Below the pieces are notes generated by a model that did no database searches, was not told where the DNA came from, and saw nothing but the letters and a program-made list of their open reading frames with translations. A stretch of DNA of 14,523 nucleotides from Equadaptatus sp045642025 (GTDB lineage: Bacteria > Synergistota > Synergistia > Synergistales > Synergistaceae): NCBI GenBank assembly GCA_045642025.1, contig JAZUIB010000043.1, positions 1 through 14,523 on the forward strand, written 5' to 3'. This document shows, piece after piece, positions 6,925-13,745 of the stretch; position 1 is the stretch's first letter, and each line of letters starts with the position of its first letter. The position numbers were made by a program, and so were the translations under genes.

Positions 6925-7411
6925 GTTCCGCACAGCGGATTATATAACTTCTGTTAGAATTTTATGCAGTTTTGCCCTGTTATTTTGTGAAGTGTTTTCT
7001 CACGCATTTAATGTTTTGTATTTAGTTGCCGGTGTTTCTGATATTATTGACGGTGAAATAGCGCGGAGAAGTTGTACTGTATCTGCTTTTGGCGCAAAAT
7101 TTGATACGTTTGCGGACATTGTATTTTTGGTAATTTGCATGGTTAAAATCTTGCCTGTGCTTAAACTGCCAGGTTGTATATGGGTTGCGGTTGCTATTAT
7201 TTCGTTTATAAAGGTCAGCAATATTATTGTTCATTTTTGCAATCATCATGAACTAACAGCTTTACATACTCGGCTTAATAAATTGTCAGGTGCATTGTTA
7301 TTTGCTTTTCCGTTTACTCTGAATTTAATTGATGTTAAATACAGTGCCGGAATAGTTTGTGCGGTTGCTTTGACTGCAGCAGTTCAGGAAAGATATTATA
7401 TTAGAATTTAG
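6869..7411 (+). CDS. CDP-alcohol phosphatidyltransferase family membrane protein
   Basis: A 180-residue integral membrane protein with about five hydrophobic segments. It carries the complete CDP-alcohol phosphotransferase signature: Asp58 and Asp61-Gly62, Ala65-Arg66, Gly75, Asp79 and Asp83, with the exact family spacing. The family transfers a phosphatidyl or similar group from CDP-linked donors to an alcohol such as glycerol phosphate, inositol or serine. The acceptor is not predictable here, and its relation to PgsA or PssA is distant. ATG 6869, preceded by AGGG, is the best start and leaves a 56-base overlap with the GNAT gene. The coding region is only about 36% G+C across 6961-7320, well below the 45-48% of the genes to its left. 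This suggests later acquisition or the bias of a hydrophobic protein. It is the last gene before a bidirectional terminator. Confidence 0.87.
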   Translation: MEKKVLDLFGKVLCQKTDKFRTADYITSVRILCSFALLFCEVFSHAFNVLYLVAGVSDIIDGEIARRSCTVSAFGAKFDTFADIVFLVICMVKILPVLKLPGCIWVAVAIISFIKVSNIIVHFCNHHELTALHTRLNKLSGALLFAFPFTLNLIDVKYSAGIVCAVALTAAVQERYYIRI

Positions 7412-7424
7412 TCTGTAAGAGGTA

Positions 7425-7465
7425 AACAAAAAGCACAGGGAAAATGTTCTCCTGTGCTTTTTGTT
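7425..7465. terminator. Bidirectional intrinsic terminator between convergent operons
   Basis: A perfect 15-bp inverted repeat (7425-7439 with 7451-7465) has core AGCACAGG/CCTGTGCT, flanking A5/T5 and an 11-nt loop. It begins 13 nt after the rightward stop at 7411 and lies immediately next to the leftward nspC stop at 7467. It serves both operons. Confidence 0.93.
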
Positions 7466-7466
7466 A

Positions 7467-8684
7467 TTAGTATTTTTTCTTTGAGCCGAGTCTGTTTTTG
7501 AAATCCTGATACCCGAAATCTGTCAATTTTTCAAGTTTCCCGGATTCTGTCAGTATCCATATATCGGGCAGCGGCATACCGTTGAATGTGTTGTTTTTGC
7601 AGGTTGTGTAAATTGCCATGTCGCCGAATGTCAAAAGCTGTCCGTCTTCCAAAGGTGTGTCAAAGCTGTAATCGCCGATTATGTCGCCTGACAGGCAGGT
7701 TGGACCGCCCAGTCGGTAAACAAATGTTTTTTCTGTGTTTTCTCCTGCGCCGTAAAGCGGTGGACGGTAGGGCATTTCTATAACGTCAGGCGTGTGACAG
7801 GCTGCGCTCATATCGAGTATCGCAAGTTGTGTGTCTCCGTTTTTCGGAAGGTCAAGCACGCGGGTGACGAGGTATCCTGCGTTCAGCGCCCACGCTTCGC
7901 CAGGTTCAAGATAAATTTCAACGCTCCATTTTTCCTGCGCATATTGTATGCAGTGTTCAAGCCTTTGTATGTTGTATCCCGGGCGTGTAATGTGGTGTCC
8001 TCCTCCGAAATTCAGCCATTTCATGCGGGGAAGTATCTCACCGAATTTTTTATCAAGTGCGTTCAGCGTGATTTCAAGTGCGTCAGAATCCTGTTCGCAG
8101 AGGGTATGAAAGTGAAGCCCGTCAAGCATTGTGCACAATTCGTCTGTCATCAGCGTGTCCCATTGCTGTCTGGTTGTTCCAAGACGACTGCCCTGTGAGC
8201 ATGGGTCATATATTTCATGCCCTTCCTGTGTGGAACATTCGGGATTAACGCGCAGCCCAATGGATTTGCTGGCTTTTTTTGCGGAAGGTCCGAATTTTTT
8301 CAGCTGCTGAGGAGAATTGAATACGATATGGTCAGCATACTGCAACAGCTCGTTAAAGTCCTGTTCTCTATATGCAGAACAGTAAACGTGCACCTCTTTA
8401 CCGTGCATTTCTTCTGCGCCTAAACGTGCTTCAAAGAGTCCGCTTGCTTCTGTTCCTGTTAGGTAAGCTGAAAGCAGCGGATAAAGGTCGTAATTTGAAA
8501 ACGCTTTCTGAGCAAGCAGAAATTTAGCGCCTGTATGTTGTGCCACGCCTGAAATGATTTCTCCGTTTCGGCGCAGTTGAGTTTCATCAAGAATATACGC
8601 AGGCGTTGGAATTTCCGCAAAAAGTTTTGACGGATTTTTGCCGCAAAGTGCAGCAAACGGTGCGCGGATTTCTTCTGCCGGCAT
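7467..8684 (-). CDS. nspC: Carboxy(nor)spermidine decarboxylase NspC
   Basis: A 405-residue PLP enzyme of the alanine-racemase-fold decarboxylases. It decarboxylates carboxyspermidine, or carboxynorspermidine, to spermidine or norspermidine. Seen: the PLP lysine Lys60 in LLAQKAFS, HFHTLCEQ near residue 190, LNFGGGHHIT, EPGEAW, and the catalytic GPTCLSGD with Cys330 and Asp334. The length is close to the usual 370-400. Because agmatinase in the same operon makes putrescine rather than diaminopropane, spermidine is the likely product. The ATG overlaps the stop of the upstream dehydrogenase by one base (TAATG), so translation is coupled. It is the last gene of the polyamine operon and stops right at the shared terminator. 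Confidence 0.94.
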   Translation of the reverse strand: MPAEEIRAPFAALCGKNPSKLFAEIPTPAYILDETQLRRNGEIISGVAQHTGAKFLLAQKAFSNYDLYPLLSAYLTGTEASGLFEARLGAEEMHGKEVHVYCSAYREQDFNELLQYADHIVFNSPQQLKKFGPSAKKASKSIGLRVNPECSTQEGHEIYDPCSQGSRLGTTRQQWDTLMTDELCTMLDGLHFHTLCEQDSDALEITLNALDKKFGEILPRMKWLNFGGGHHITRPGYNIQRLEHCIQYAQEKWSVEIYLEPGEAWALNAGYLVTRVLDLPKNGDTQLAILDMSAACHTPDVIEMPYRPPLYGAGENTEKTFVYRLGGPTCLSGDIIGDYSFDTPLEDGQLLTFGDMAIYTTCKNNTFNGMPLPDIWILTESGKLEKLTDFGYQDFKNRLGSKKKY

Positions 8685-9943
8685 TAGTCAATCAGAACAG
8701 GAGAGTGACTTTCACTGCGTGGCAGACCGTATTTGTCCAGAGCATCAAGGAACGGGTCAGGGTTAAATTCTTCTACGGTATGTACACCAATGGTTGTCCA
8801 TTTTCCCGTGAGCATCATTAGCGCACCGCACATTGCCGGAACACCTGTGGTGTAGGAAATCGCCTGTGAGCCGACTTCGCGGTAGCATTCCTGATGGTCG
8901 CATATGTTATAGATGTAATAGGTCTTGTTTTCGCCGTTTTTCTTCCCTGTAAATATGCAGCCGATGTTTGTTTTGCCGTGTGTACGAGCCCCAAGGCTTG
9001 CAGGGTCTGGCAGAAGCGCTTTGAGGAACTGTATCGGTACGATTTCTTTTCCTTCAAATATTACAGGAGTTGTTGAGAGCATACCGACATTTTCCAGACA
9101 TTTCATGTGTGTCAGGTAACTCTGTCCGAAGGTCATAAAGAAGCGTATACGCTGTACTTCGGGTATATTCAAGGCAAGTGATTCTATTTCTTCATGGTGG
9201 AGCAGATACATATCTTTCTGCCCGACCTGATCGAAGTTGTATTCGCGTTTTACGGACATTGCCGGAATTTCTACCCAATGACCGTTTTCCCAATAACTGC
9301 CCGGTGCGCTGACTTCACGCAGATTTATTTCAGGGTTGAAGTTTGTGGCAAAGGGGTAGCCGTGGTCTCCGCCGTTGCAGTCTAGAATATCGATGGTGTC
9401 TATGGAATCAAATTCATGTTTTTTCGCGTAAGCGCAGTATGCCTGTGTAACACCGGGGTCAAAACCGCAGCCTAACAAAGCGATAAGTCCGGCTTTTTCA
9501 AATTTTTCACGGTATGCCCACTGCCATGAATAGTCAAAATAAGCAGAGAATCCCGCTTCTTTGCAGCGTTTTTCGTAGATTGCTCGCCATTTGGGATCAT
9601 CTGTATTTTCAGGCTCATAGTTTGCAGTATCCATATAATTGACACCGCAGATTAGACAGGCATCCATAATTGTCAAATCCTGATAGGGAAGTGCTATGTT
9701 CATAACAAGGTCAGGCTGATAATTGCGGATGAGTGCGACAAGTTCGTCAACGTTGTCAGCATTGACCTGTGCTGTTGTGATTTTTGTCAAGGTCTTCGGT
9801 GTCAGCTGTTCAGCTAAAGCGTCACATTTTGATTTTGTGCGTGATGCTATGCACAGCTCAGTGAATACCTCGCTGACCTGACAACATTTTGAAATAGCGA
9901 CGCTTGCAACACCGCCGCAGCCGATAACTAGAACTCTGCTCAT
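8684..9943 (-). CDS. Carboxy(nor)spermidine dehydrogenase (CANSDH/CASDH)
   Basis: A 419-residue member of the saccharopine-dehydrogenase-like family. It reductively condenses aspartate 4-semialdehyde with putrescine (or diaminopropane) using NAD(P)H, forming carboxyspermidine (or carboxynorspermidine). Seen: an N-terminal Rossmann motif VIGCGGVASVA (G8-x-G-G), the family segments NIALPYQD and CGVNYMDTANYEP, then ALLGCGFDPGVTQAY, and a C-terminal substrate domain with CNGGDHGYPFATNFNPE. The product feeds directly to NspC, encoded next. AAGGAG lies 9 nt before the ATG. The 24-nt gap to speB is the longest between genes in this operon. Lysine-pathway saccharopine dehydrogenase is the alternative, but the nspC, speA and speB neighbours make it unlikely. 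Confidence 0.93.
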   Translation of the reverse strand: MSRVLVIGCGGVASVAISKCCQVSEVFTELCIASRTKSKCDALAEQLTPKTLTKITTAQVNADNVDELVALIRNYQPDLVMNIALPYQDLTIMDACLICGVNYMDTANYEPENTDDPKWRAIYEKRCKEAGFSAYFDYSWQWAYREKFEKAGLIALLGCGFDPGVTQAYCAYAKKHEFDSIDTIDILDCNGGDHGYPFATNFNPEINLREVSAPGSYWENGHWVEIPAMSVKREYNFDQVGQKDMYLLHHEEIESLALNIPEVQRIRFFMTFGQSYLTHMKCLENVGMLSTTPVIFEGKEIVPIQFLKALLPDPASLGARTHGKTNIGCIFTGKKNGENKTYYIYNICDHQECYREVGSQAISYTTGVPAMCGALMMLTGKWTTIGVHTVEEFNPDPFLDALDKYGLPRSESHSPVLID

Positions 9944-9967
9944 TTTTTGCTACTCCTTTTATGTGAT

Positions 9968-10831
9968 TTATTTGTTCAGAATTGCTAAAAGAAACTCTCT
10001 TAAAACTTTACATGCAACAGCAGTAGAAGTGCCTGACTGGTCAAGCATTGGCGCAAGCTCGTTGATGTCTGCGCCTGCTATATTGCATTCAGCAACTGTA
10101 CGCAGTGCATTTAAAAGTTCCATAAAGCTTATGCCTCCGGCTTCGGGGGTGCCTGTTCCTGAAAAAATCGAAGGGTCAAGACAGTCAAGGTCCACAGTGA
10201 CATAAACAGGCGTGTTTTTTGCTTTAAGCGCATTGACCGTCTCTTTCAGTCCGTCAAGCGTTAGCATATGCATATCGGTATGCTCTTCGGCAAAGCGGAA
10301 TTCTTCACGTTCTCCGCTGCGTATGCAGAACTGGTGAATGCGGCCGTCTCCCAATATATCGTGACAGCGGCGCATAACGCATGCATGGCTGAGTTTTGTG
10401 CCTAGATAATCGTCACGCAGGTCAGCGTGTGCGTCAAAATGTATTATGTGCATATTAGGATGATATTTATACACAGCACGTACACTGCCAAGCGTTACAA
10501 GATGCTCGCCGCCGATTAAAAAGGGCAGTTTTTTATCTTTAAGAATTGTATCTGCCCTCTCTTTTATGTCTGAAAGTGCGCTTTCCGTACTGCCGAAACT
10601 GAGCTCCAAATCTCCGCTGTCAAACACGTTAAAGTCTGTTATATCAGCGTCTTGATAGGGACTGTAAGTTTCCAGCCCGAAACTCTCATGGCGTATAGCA
10701 GCAGAGGCAAATCTTGCGCCAGGGCGGAAAGAGGTGGTGGAGTCAAACGGTGCGCCGAACAGTACAACTTTTGCTGCCTCATATGAGCTTTCGCATCCTA
10801 TAAATGTTTCAATATTCGGCTTAAGGCTCAT
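9968..10831 (-). CDS. speB: Agmatinase SpeB
   Basis: A 287-residue ureohydrolase that splits agmatine into putrescine and urea in the cytoplasm. All dimanganese-site motifs of the arginase/agmatinase family are visible: GGEH (His110), HFDAHAD (Asp133, His135, Asp137) and VDLDCLDPS (Asp214, Asp216). The length is typical for the family. The ATG overlaps the speE stop by ATGA, with GAGG upstream in the speE coding sequence, implying translational coupling. It takes the product of SpeA and supplies putrescine to the dehydrogenase downstream and possibly to SpeE. Arginase is a formal alternative, but the operon context favours agmatine. Confidence 0.93.
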   Translation of the reverse strand: MSLKPNIETFIGCESSYEAAKVVLFGAPFDSTTSFRPGARFASAAIRHESFGLETYSPYQDADITDFNVFDSGDLELSFGSTESALSDIKERADTILKDKKLPFLIGGEHLVTLGSVRAVYKYHPNMHIIHFDAHADLRDDYLGTKLSHACVMRRCHDILGDGRIHQFCIRSGEREEFRFAEEHTDMHMLTLDGLKETVNALKAKNTPVYVTVDLDCLDPSIFSGTGTPEAGGISFMELLNALRTVAECNIAGADINELAPMLDQSGTSTAVACKVLREFLLAILNK

Positions 10832-11685
10832 CTGTTTTCAACCTCAAGCAGCATTTCTTCAAGGAAAGCAGGAAGGGCAAAGGCGCCTATGTGCAGACGC
10901 GGCGTATAGTAACGTGTATGCATGTTAAGTGCCAGCCATCCTTTTTGGTCGACATCGTCAGTTGGATGATATTTTTTGCTTGCAAATCCGAAAAGCCAGT
11001 AACCTGCTGCGTAAGTGGGGATATGTGCCTGATATACTTTACTGATCGGAAAAGTTTCGGCTATACGTTTATGACTGCGCTGCATGGCCTCCGCATCATG
11101 CGCATAGAATGGGCTGCCCTGCTGATTTACCATGATACCGTCATCCTTTAGAGCGTTATAGCAGCTTCCGTAAAATTCTCTTGTAAATAGTCCTTCGGAA
11201 GGACCGAAAGGATCTGTGGAATCAACTATAATGAGGTCGTATTCAGCCTCACAGCGCCTTATAAATCGCAGCGCGTTTTCAAAAAAGATATGAACTCTGC
11301 TGTCGTCCATTCTGCATGCATTCCCAGGAAGGAATTCACGGCATGCTTCAACGACCTGAGGGTCCATTTCAACAAGGTCTATGCGTTTTACACGGTCATA
11401 GCGTGTCAGTTCGCGTACAACACCGCCATCTCCTGCGCCTATAACCAGAATATCCTGAATTGCTTTGTGAACTGCCATTGGAACATGTGTTATCATCTCG
11501 TCATAGATAAATTCATCGCGTTCTGTAAGCTGTACATTGCCGTTAAGTGTGAGAACGCGTCCGTATTCAGGGGTTTCAAAGATATCAATCTGCTGGTATT
11601 CACTCTTTTTGGCGTACAGATGCCGTGTAACTCGGATAGAATGTTTAACGTCTTTTGTGTGAAATTCACTGAACCACATTTCCAT
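10828..11685 (-). CDS. speE: Spermidine synthase SpeE (polyamine aminopropyltransferase)
   Basis: A 285-residue aminopropyltransferase with a methyltransferase-like fold. It normally transfers the aminopropyl group of decarboxylated S-adenosylmethionine to putrescine. Seen: N-terminal MEMWFSE, the glycine loop GAGDGG (83-88) followed by VVREL, the acidic VEMDP end of the nucleotide-binding strand, and catalytic-type Asp155 in DSTDPFGPSEGLF. Two in-frame ATGs exist. AGGAG at 11694-11698 is only 2 nt from the one at 11691 but 8 nt from the one at 11685. The second also gives the usual family N-terminus, so I use 11685. Its donor needs an AdoMet decarboxylase (SpeD), which is absent from this window. 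It sits 11 nt after the speA stop and overlaps speB. Confidence 0.92.
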   Translation of the reverse strand: MEMWFSEFHTKDVKHSIRVTRHLYAKKSEYQQIDIFETPEYGRVLTLNGNVQLTERDEFIYDEMITHVPMAVHKAIQDILVIGAGDGGVVRELTRYDRVKRIDLVEMDPQVVEACREFLPGNACRMDDSRVHIFFENALRFIRRCEAEYDLIIVDSTDPFGPSEGLFTREFYGSCYNALKDDGIMVNQQGSPFYAHDAEAMQRSHKRIAETFPISKVYQAHIPTYAAGYWLFGFASKKYHPTDDVDQKGWLALNMHTRYYTPRLHIGAFALPAFLEEMLLEVENR

Positions 11686-11696
11686 AGTCATTTCTC

Positions 11697-13151
11697 CTAT
11701 TTAAGCACGTTTAAGTGCTGAATTGAGGAATCTTCAGGTCCTGTCATGCTGCAACCTTTGCTTTTTGCATATTCTATATAGTCAAGTATCTCTCCTGTGA
11801 TTTGTTCGCCAGGCGCAAGCACGGGGATTCCAGGGGGGTAACACATAACAAATTCACTGCAGATCAGTCCTTCCGTTTCACGCAGAGGAAGACTGACTTT
11901 TTCAGCATAGAAAGCTTCCTGAGGAGACATAAGAACAATTGGGTCAATGTACTCCTGGGAAAGCATACCAGTTGCGTCCTTTTGGAAACGTCTGCGGATC
12001 TCCGCCAACGCGCTGACGAGACGTTCTACCTCTTGAGAGCGGTCACCGATTGAAAGATATGCCAGAATATTGCCTATATCGCCGAATTCTATCTGAATAT
12101 CATACTCATCGCGAAGAATATCGTAAACTTCAATACCAGCAAGACCTATATCAAGCGTATGTACCGACAGTTTGGTAGCGTCAAAGTCAAAGATTGAATC
12201 TCCGTTGCGGAGCTCTCTGCCGAAGGCATAATATCCTCCGATTGCATTTATTTCCTCACGGGCATATTCTGCCATGTCAGCAACTTGATGAAATACCGTA
12301 TTGCCGCGTAGAGCAAGATTGCGTCTGGATATATCAAGACTGCTCATAAGCAGATAGCTTCCGGAAGTTGTCTGTGTGAGATTGATAATCTGCCGCACGT
12401 AACCTTCGCTGACGTTGGGGCCAATTAACAGCAGACTCGACTGTGTTAGGCTGCCGCCGCTTTTATGCATGGAAACTGATGACATATCTGCGCCTGCTTC
12501 CATTGCTGACATAGGGAGACCGTTGCCGAAATAAAAATGTGTGCCGTGTGCTTCGTCGGCAAGACAGAGCATACCGGCTTCATGCGCCATTTTAACGATT
12601 GCACGGATATCCGAGCAGATTCCGTAATAAGTCGGGTTGTTTACAAGCACTGCAACTGCGCCTGGGTGTTTTTTTATAGCTTTTTGCACGGCGTTTTGTG
12701 TCATTCCAAGCGAAATGCCGAGACGTTGGTCTACTTCAGGATTTACATATACAGGCACAGCGCCGCTTAGAACAAGGGCATTTATAACGCTGCGATGCAC
12801 GTTTCGCGGCAGAATAATTTCATCACCGCGTTTGCAGACTGCCAGTATCATTCCCTGTACGGAACTTGTGGTGCCGCCGACCATCAAAAACGCGTGGGAA
12901 GCACCGAATGCCTCTGCCGCCAGTTCTTCCGCTTCACGAATTACTGAAACTGGGTGGCAGAGATTGTCAAGCGGCTTCATGCTGTTGACGTCCACTTCAA
13001 GACACTGCTGCCCGAGAAAAGATGTCAGTTCAGGATTTCCCCGTCCATGTTTATGCCCTGGTACATCAAAAGGTACTACACGCATATTCCTGAATTGCTG
13101 TAGTGCCTCAAAAATTGGCGCACGTCGCTGGTCTAAACGAGTATTACTCAT
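11697..13151 (-). CDS. speA: Arginine decarboxylase SpeA (fold-type I Orn/Lys/Arg decarboxylase)
   Basis: A 484-residue PLP enzyme of the short, Bacillus-type Orn/Lys/Arg decarboxylase group. Seen: PGHKHG (31-36), GGTTSS (92-97) for phosphate binding, DEAHGTH (from Asp199), and the PLP lysine Lys230 in SMHKSGGSLTQSS. The C-terminal domain has the usual YPPGIP segment. Substrate is not certain from sequence alone, since the family includes lysine and ornithine enzymes. The operon encodes agmatinase, which fits arginine to agmatine as the first committed step. AGAGGGAGAG upstream of the ATG is a strong ribosome site. It is the first gene of the polyamine operon and is preceded by a long structured leader with an intrinsic terminator, so transcription through it is probably regulated by attenuation. 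Confidence 0.92.
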   Translation of the reverse strand: MSNTRLDQRRAPIFEALQQFRNMRVVPFDVPGHKHGRGNPELTSFLGQQCLEVDVNSMKPLDNLCHPVSVIREAEELAAEAFGASHAFLMVGGTTSSVQGMILAVCKRGDEIILPRNVHRSVINALVLSGAVPVYVNPEVDQRLGISLGMTQNAVQKAIKKHPGAVAVLVNNPTYYGICSDIRAIVKMAHEAGMLCLADEAHGTHFYFGNGLPMSAMEAGADMSSVSMHKSGGSLTQSSLLLIGPNVSEGYVRQIINLTQTTSGSYLLMSSLDISRRNLALRGNTVFHQVADMAEYAREEINAIGGYYAFGRELRNGDSIFDFDATKLSVHTLDIGLAGIEVYDILRDEYDIQIEFGDIGNILAYLSIGDRSQEVERLVSALAEIRRRFQKDATGMLSQEYIDPIVLMSPQEAFYAEKVSLPLRETEGLICSEFVMCYPPGIPVLAPGEQITGEILDYIEYAKSKGCSMTGPEDSSIQHLNVLK

Positions 13152-13173
13152 GGTCTCTCCCTCTGTAGATCAC

Positions 13174-13206
13174 AAAAAACGCAGTTTGTTTAAACACAAA
13201 CTGCGT
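13174..13206 (-). terminator. Intrinsic terminator in the speA leader
   Basis: On the minus strand ACGCAGTTTG pairs perfectly with CAAACTGCGT (13197-13206 with 13179-13188) across an 8-nt loop, followed by a six-U run. It lies upstream of the speA ribosome site, after the operon promoter, so it cannot be an end-of-gene terminator for speA. This is the position of an attenuator. On the plus strand it is followed by no T-run. Confidence 0.85.
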
Positions 13207-13383
13207 CATAACTACAGAATACATACCCATTGGGCAACTGATGATAGTTCTGTCGTATTTTACGGGATTATCAGAGTCTATATAGCAATCACTTTTACTA
13301 CTCTTATTGACCGTTTCACAAGTTTGTGCTTTTAACACTGGTTTTAAGTAACCAACTTATAAAATTTGCGCTTCTAACGCAAT

Positions 13384-13434
13384 CAACAAGGCAAAATGCC
13401 GTTCAGCACCGAATCAAACTGTTTTGAACTGTTG
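13384..13434 (-). other. Compact three-way-junction RNA element in the speA leader
   Basis: Three helices abut with one unpaired base. They are P1 CAACA/TGTTG (13430-13434 with 13384-13388), P2 GTTCA/TGAAC (13425-13429 with 13401-13405, 19-nt loop), and P3 GGCA/TGCC (13397-13400 with 13390-13393, 3-nt loop). The only unpaired junction base is at 13389. This contiguous fold in an untranslated leader is the type of structure seen in aptamer domains. No ligand can be assigned. Confidence 0.5.
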
Positions 13435-13515
13435 TCGAAAGTACAGCTGACCCGTAAAAATGCTTGAATAGATACTCGTAAATCATCCGTATCGATTTTC
13501 TATTCCTAGTTGGGT

Positions 13516-13544
13516 ATCCTATCATTAGTTTATGCATTTGTCAA
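13516..13544 (-). promoter_or_regulatory. Promoter of the speA polyamine operon
   Basis: On the minus strand a perfect -35 box TTGACA (13539-13544) is followed by a 17-bp spacer and a -10 box TAGGAT (13516-13521, 4 of 6). Initiation near 13509 would give a leader of about 360 nt before speA. Confidence 0.75.
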
Positions 13545-13566
13545 TAAAATAACAGCGGTAAGTCGC

Positions 13567-13592
13567 ATTTCAGCTTTTACTATCGCTGAAAT
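13567..13592. promoter_or_regulatory. 26-bp inverted repeat between divergent promoters
   Basis: ATTTCAGC-N10-GCTGAAAT is a perfect 8-bp inverted repeat. It lies between the -35 boxes of the leftward speA promoter (13544) and the rightward tyrS promoter (13602). No T-run follows on either strand, so it is not a terminator. Its centre is near -70 for speA and -57 for tyrS, positions typical of an activator or a looping repressor site. It could also be a chance hairpin. Confidence 0.5.
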
Positions 13593-13601
13593 ATACGCCT
13601 A

Positions 13602-13629
13602 TTGTCTATTAGCCTGTATATGATATACT
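13602..13629 (+). promoter_or_regulatory. Promoter of tyrS
   Basis: TTGTCT (13602-13607), a 16-bp spacer and TATACT (13624-13629) match the vegetative consensus at 4 of 6 and 5 of 6. Transcription would begin near 13636 and give about 110 nt of leader before tyrS. Confidence 0.55.
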
Positions 13630-13697
13630 TATTTTGTATAAAATGCCGCGGACATCGTTAAAGTGTTAGGCGTTCAGTAACGTACATGTTTGGTTGT

Positions 13698-13728
13698 GCC
13701 GGATGAGATTTTTCTTGTCTGGCTTTTT
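13698..13728 (+). terminator. Terminator-like hairpin in the tyrS leader
   Basis: Positions 13698-13708 pair with 13713-13723 across a TTTT loop, making an 11-bp stem with three G-U pairs, followed directly by TTTTT (13724-13728). The Shine-Dalgarno GGGAGGGG starts at 13732. The stem is weaker than a GC-rich terminator. The T-box antiterminator motif (AGGGTGG followed by ACCGCG) is absent, so any attenuation would not be by the usual tRNA-sensing route. Confidence 0.45.
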
Positions 13729-13745
13729 AACGGGAGGGGTAACGA

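Larger units (their letters stand above)
13152..13509 (-). promoter_or_regulatory. Structured leader of the polyamine operon (candidate attenuator or riboswitch)
   Basis: About 360 nt lie between the predicted speA start of transcription and its ATG, with no convincing gene. In transcript order it holds a three-way junction (13434-13384), a TTGCG/CGCAA hairpin (13382-13366), and an antiterminator arm (13331-13321). Then come a nested hairpin (CCGT/ACGG with ACTCT/AGAGT, 13314-13262) and a TTCTGT/ACAGAA hairpin containing CCC-ATT-GGG (13253-13214). A terminator (13206-13174) follows, then the speA Shine-Dalgarno. The arm AAGCACAAACT (complement of 13331-13321) can pair with AGTTTGTGTTT (complement of 13202-13192) over 11 bp with one G-U. 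That pairing would break the terminator. The motifs I know for ykkC/guanidine, SAM and T-box RNAs are not seen. Confidence 0.65.

Noticed and set aside
12637..13335. 232-codon rightward frame opposite speA
   Set aside because: It is antisense to the conserved N-terminal half of SpeA and runs into the structured leader, with Ser/Thr/Arg-rich composition typical of a shadow frame.
13144..13338. 64-codon leftward open frame (GTG start) across the speA terminator, its stop overlapping the speA start
   Set aside because: No Shine-Dalgarno precedes the GTG, the frame runs through the antiterminator arms and terminator, and the peptide has no recognisable features. Better explained as an untranslated leader.
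13403..13486. 27-codon leftward frame in the speA leader (ATG at 13486) as a leader peptide
   Set aside because: No ribosome site at proper distance, no run of arginine or ornithine-related codons, and the 3' end overlaps the three-way junction. Possible but unsupported.
13152..13745. T-box or ykkC/guanidine riboswitch in the speA-tyrS intergenic region
   Set aside because: I could not find the T-box AGGGTGG...ACCGCG motif or guanidine-riboswitch core motifs on the relevant strand.
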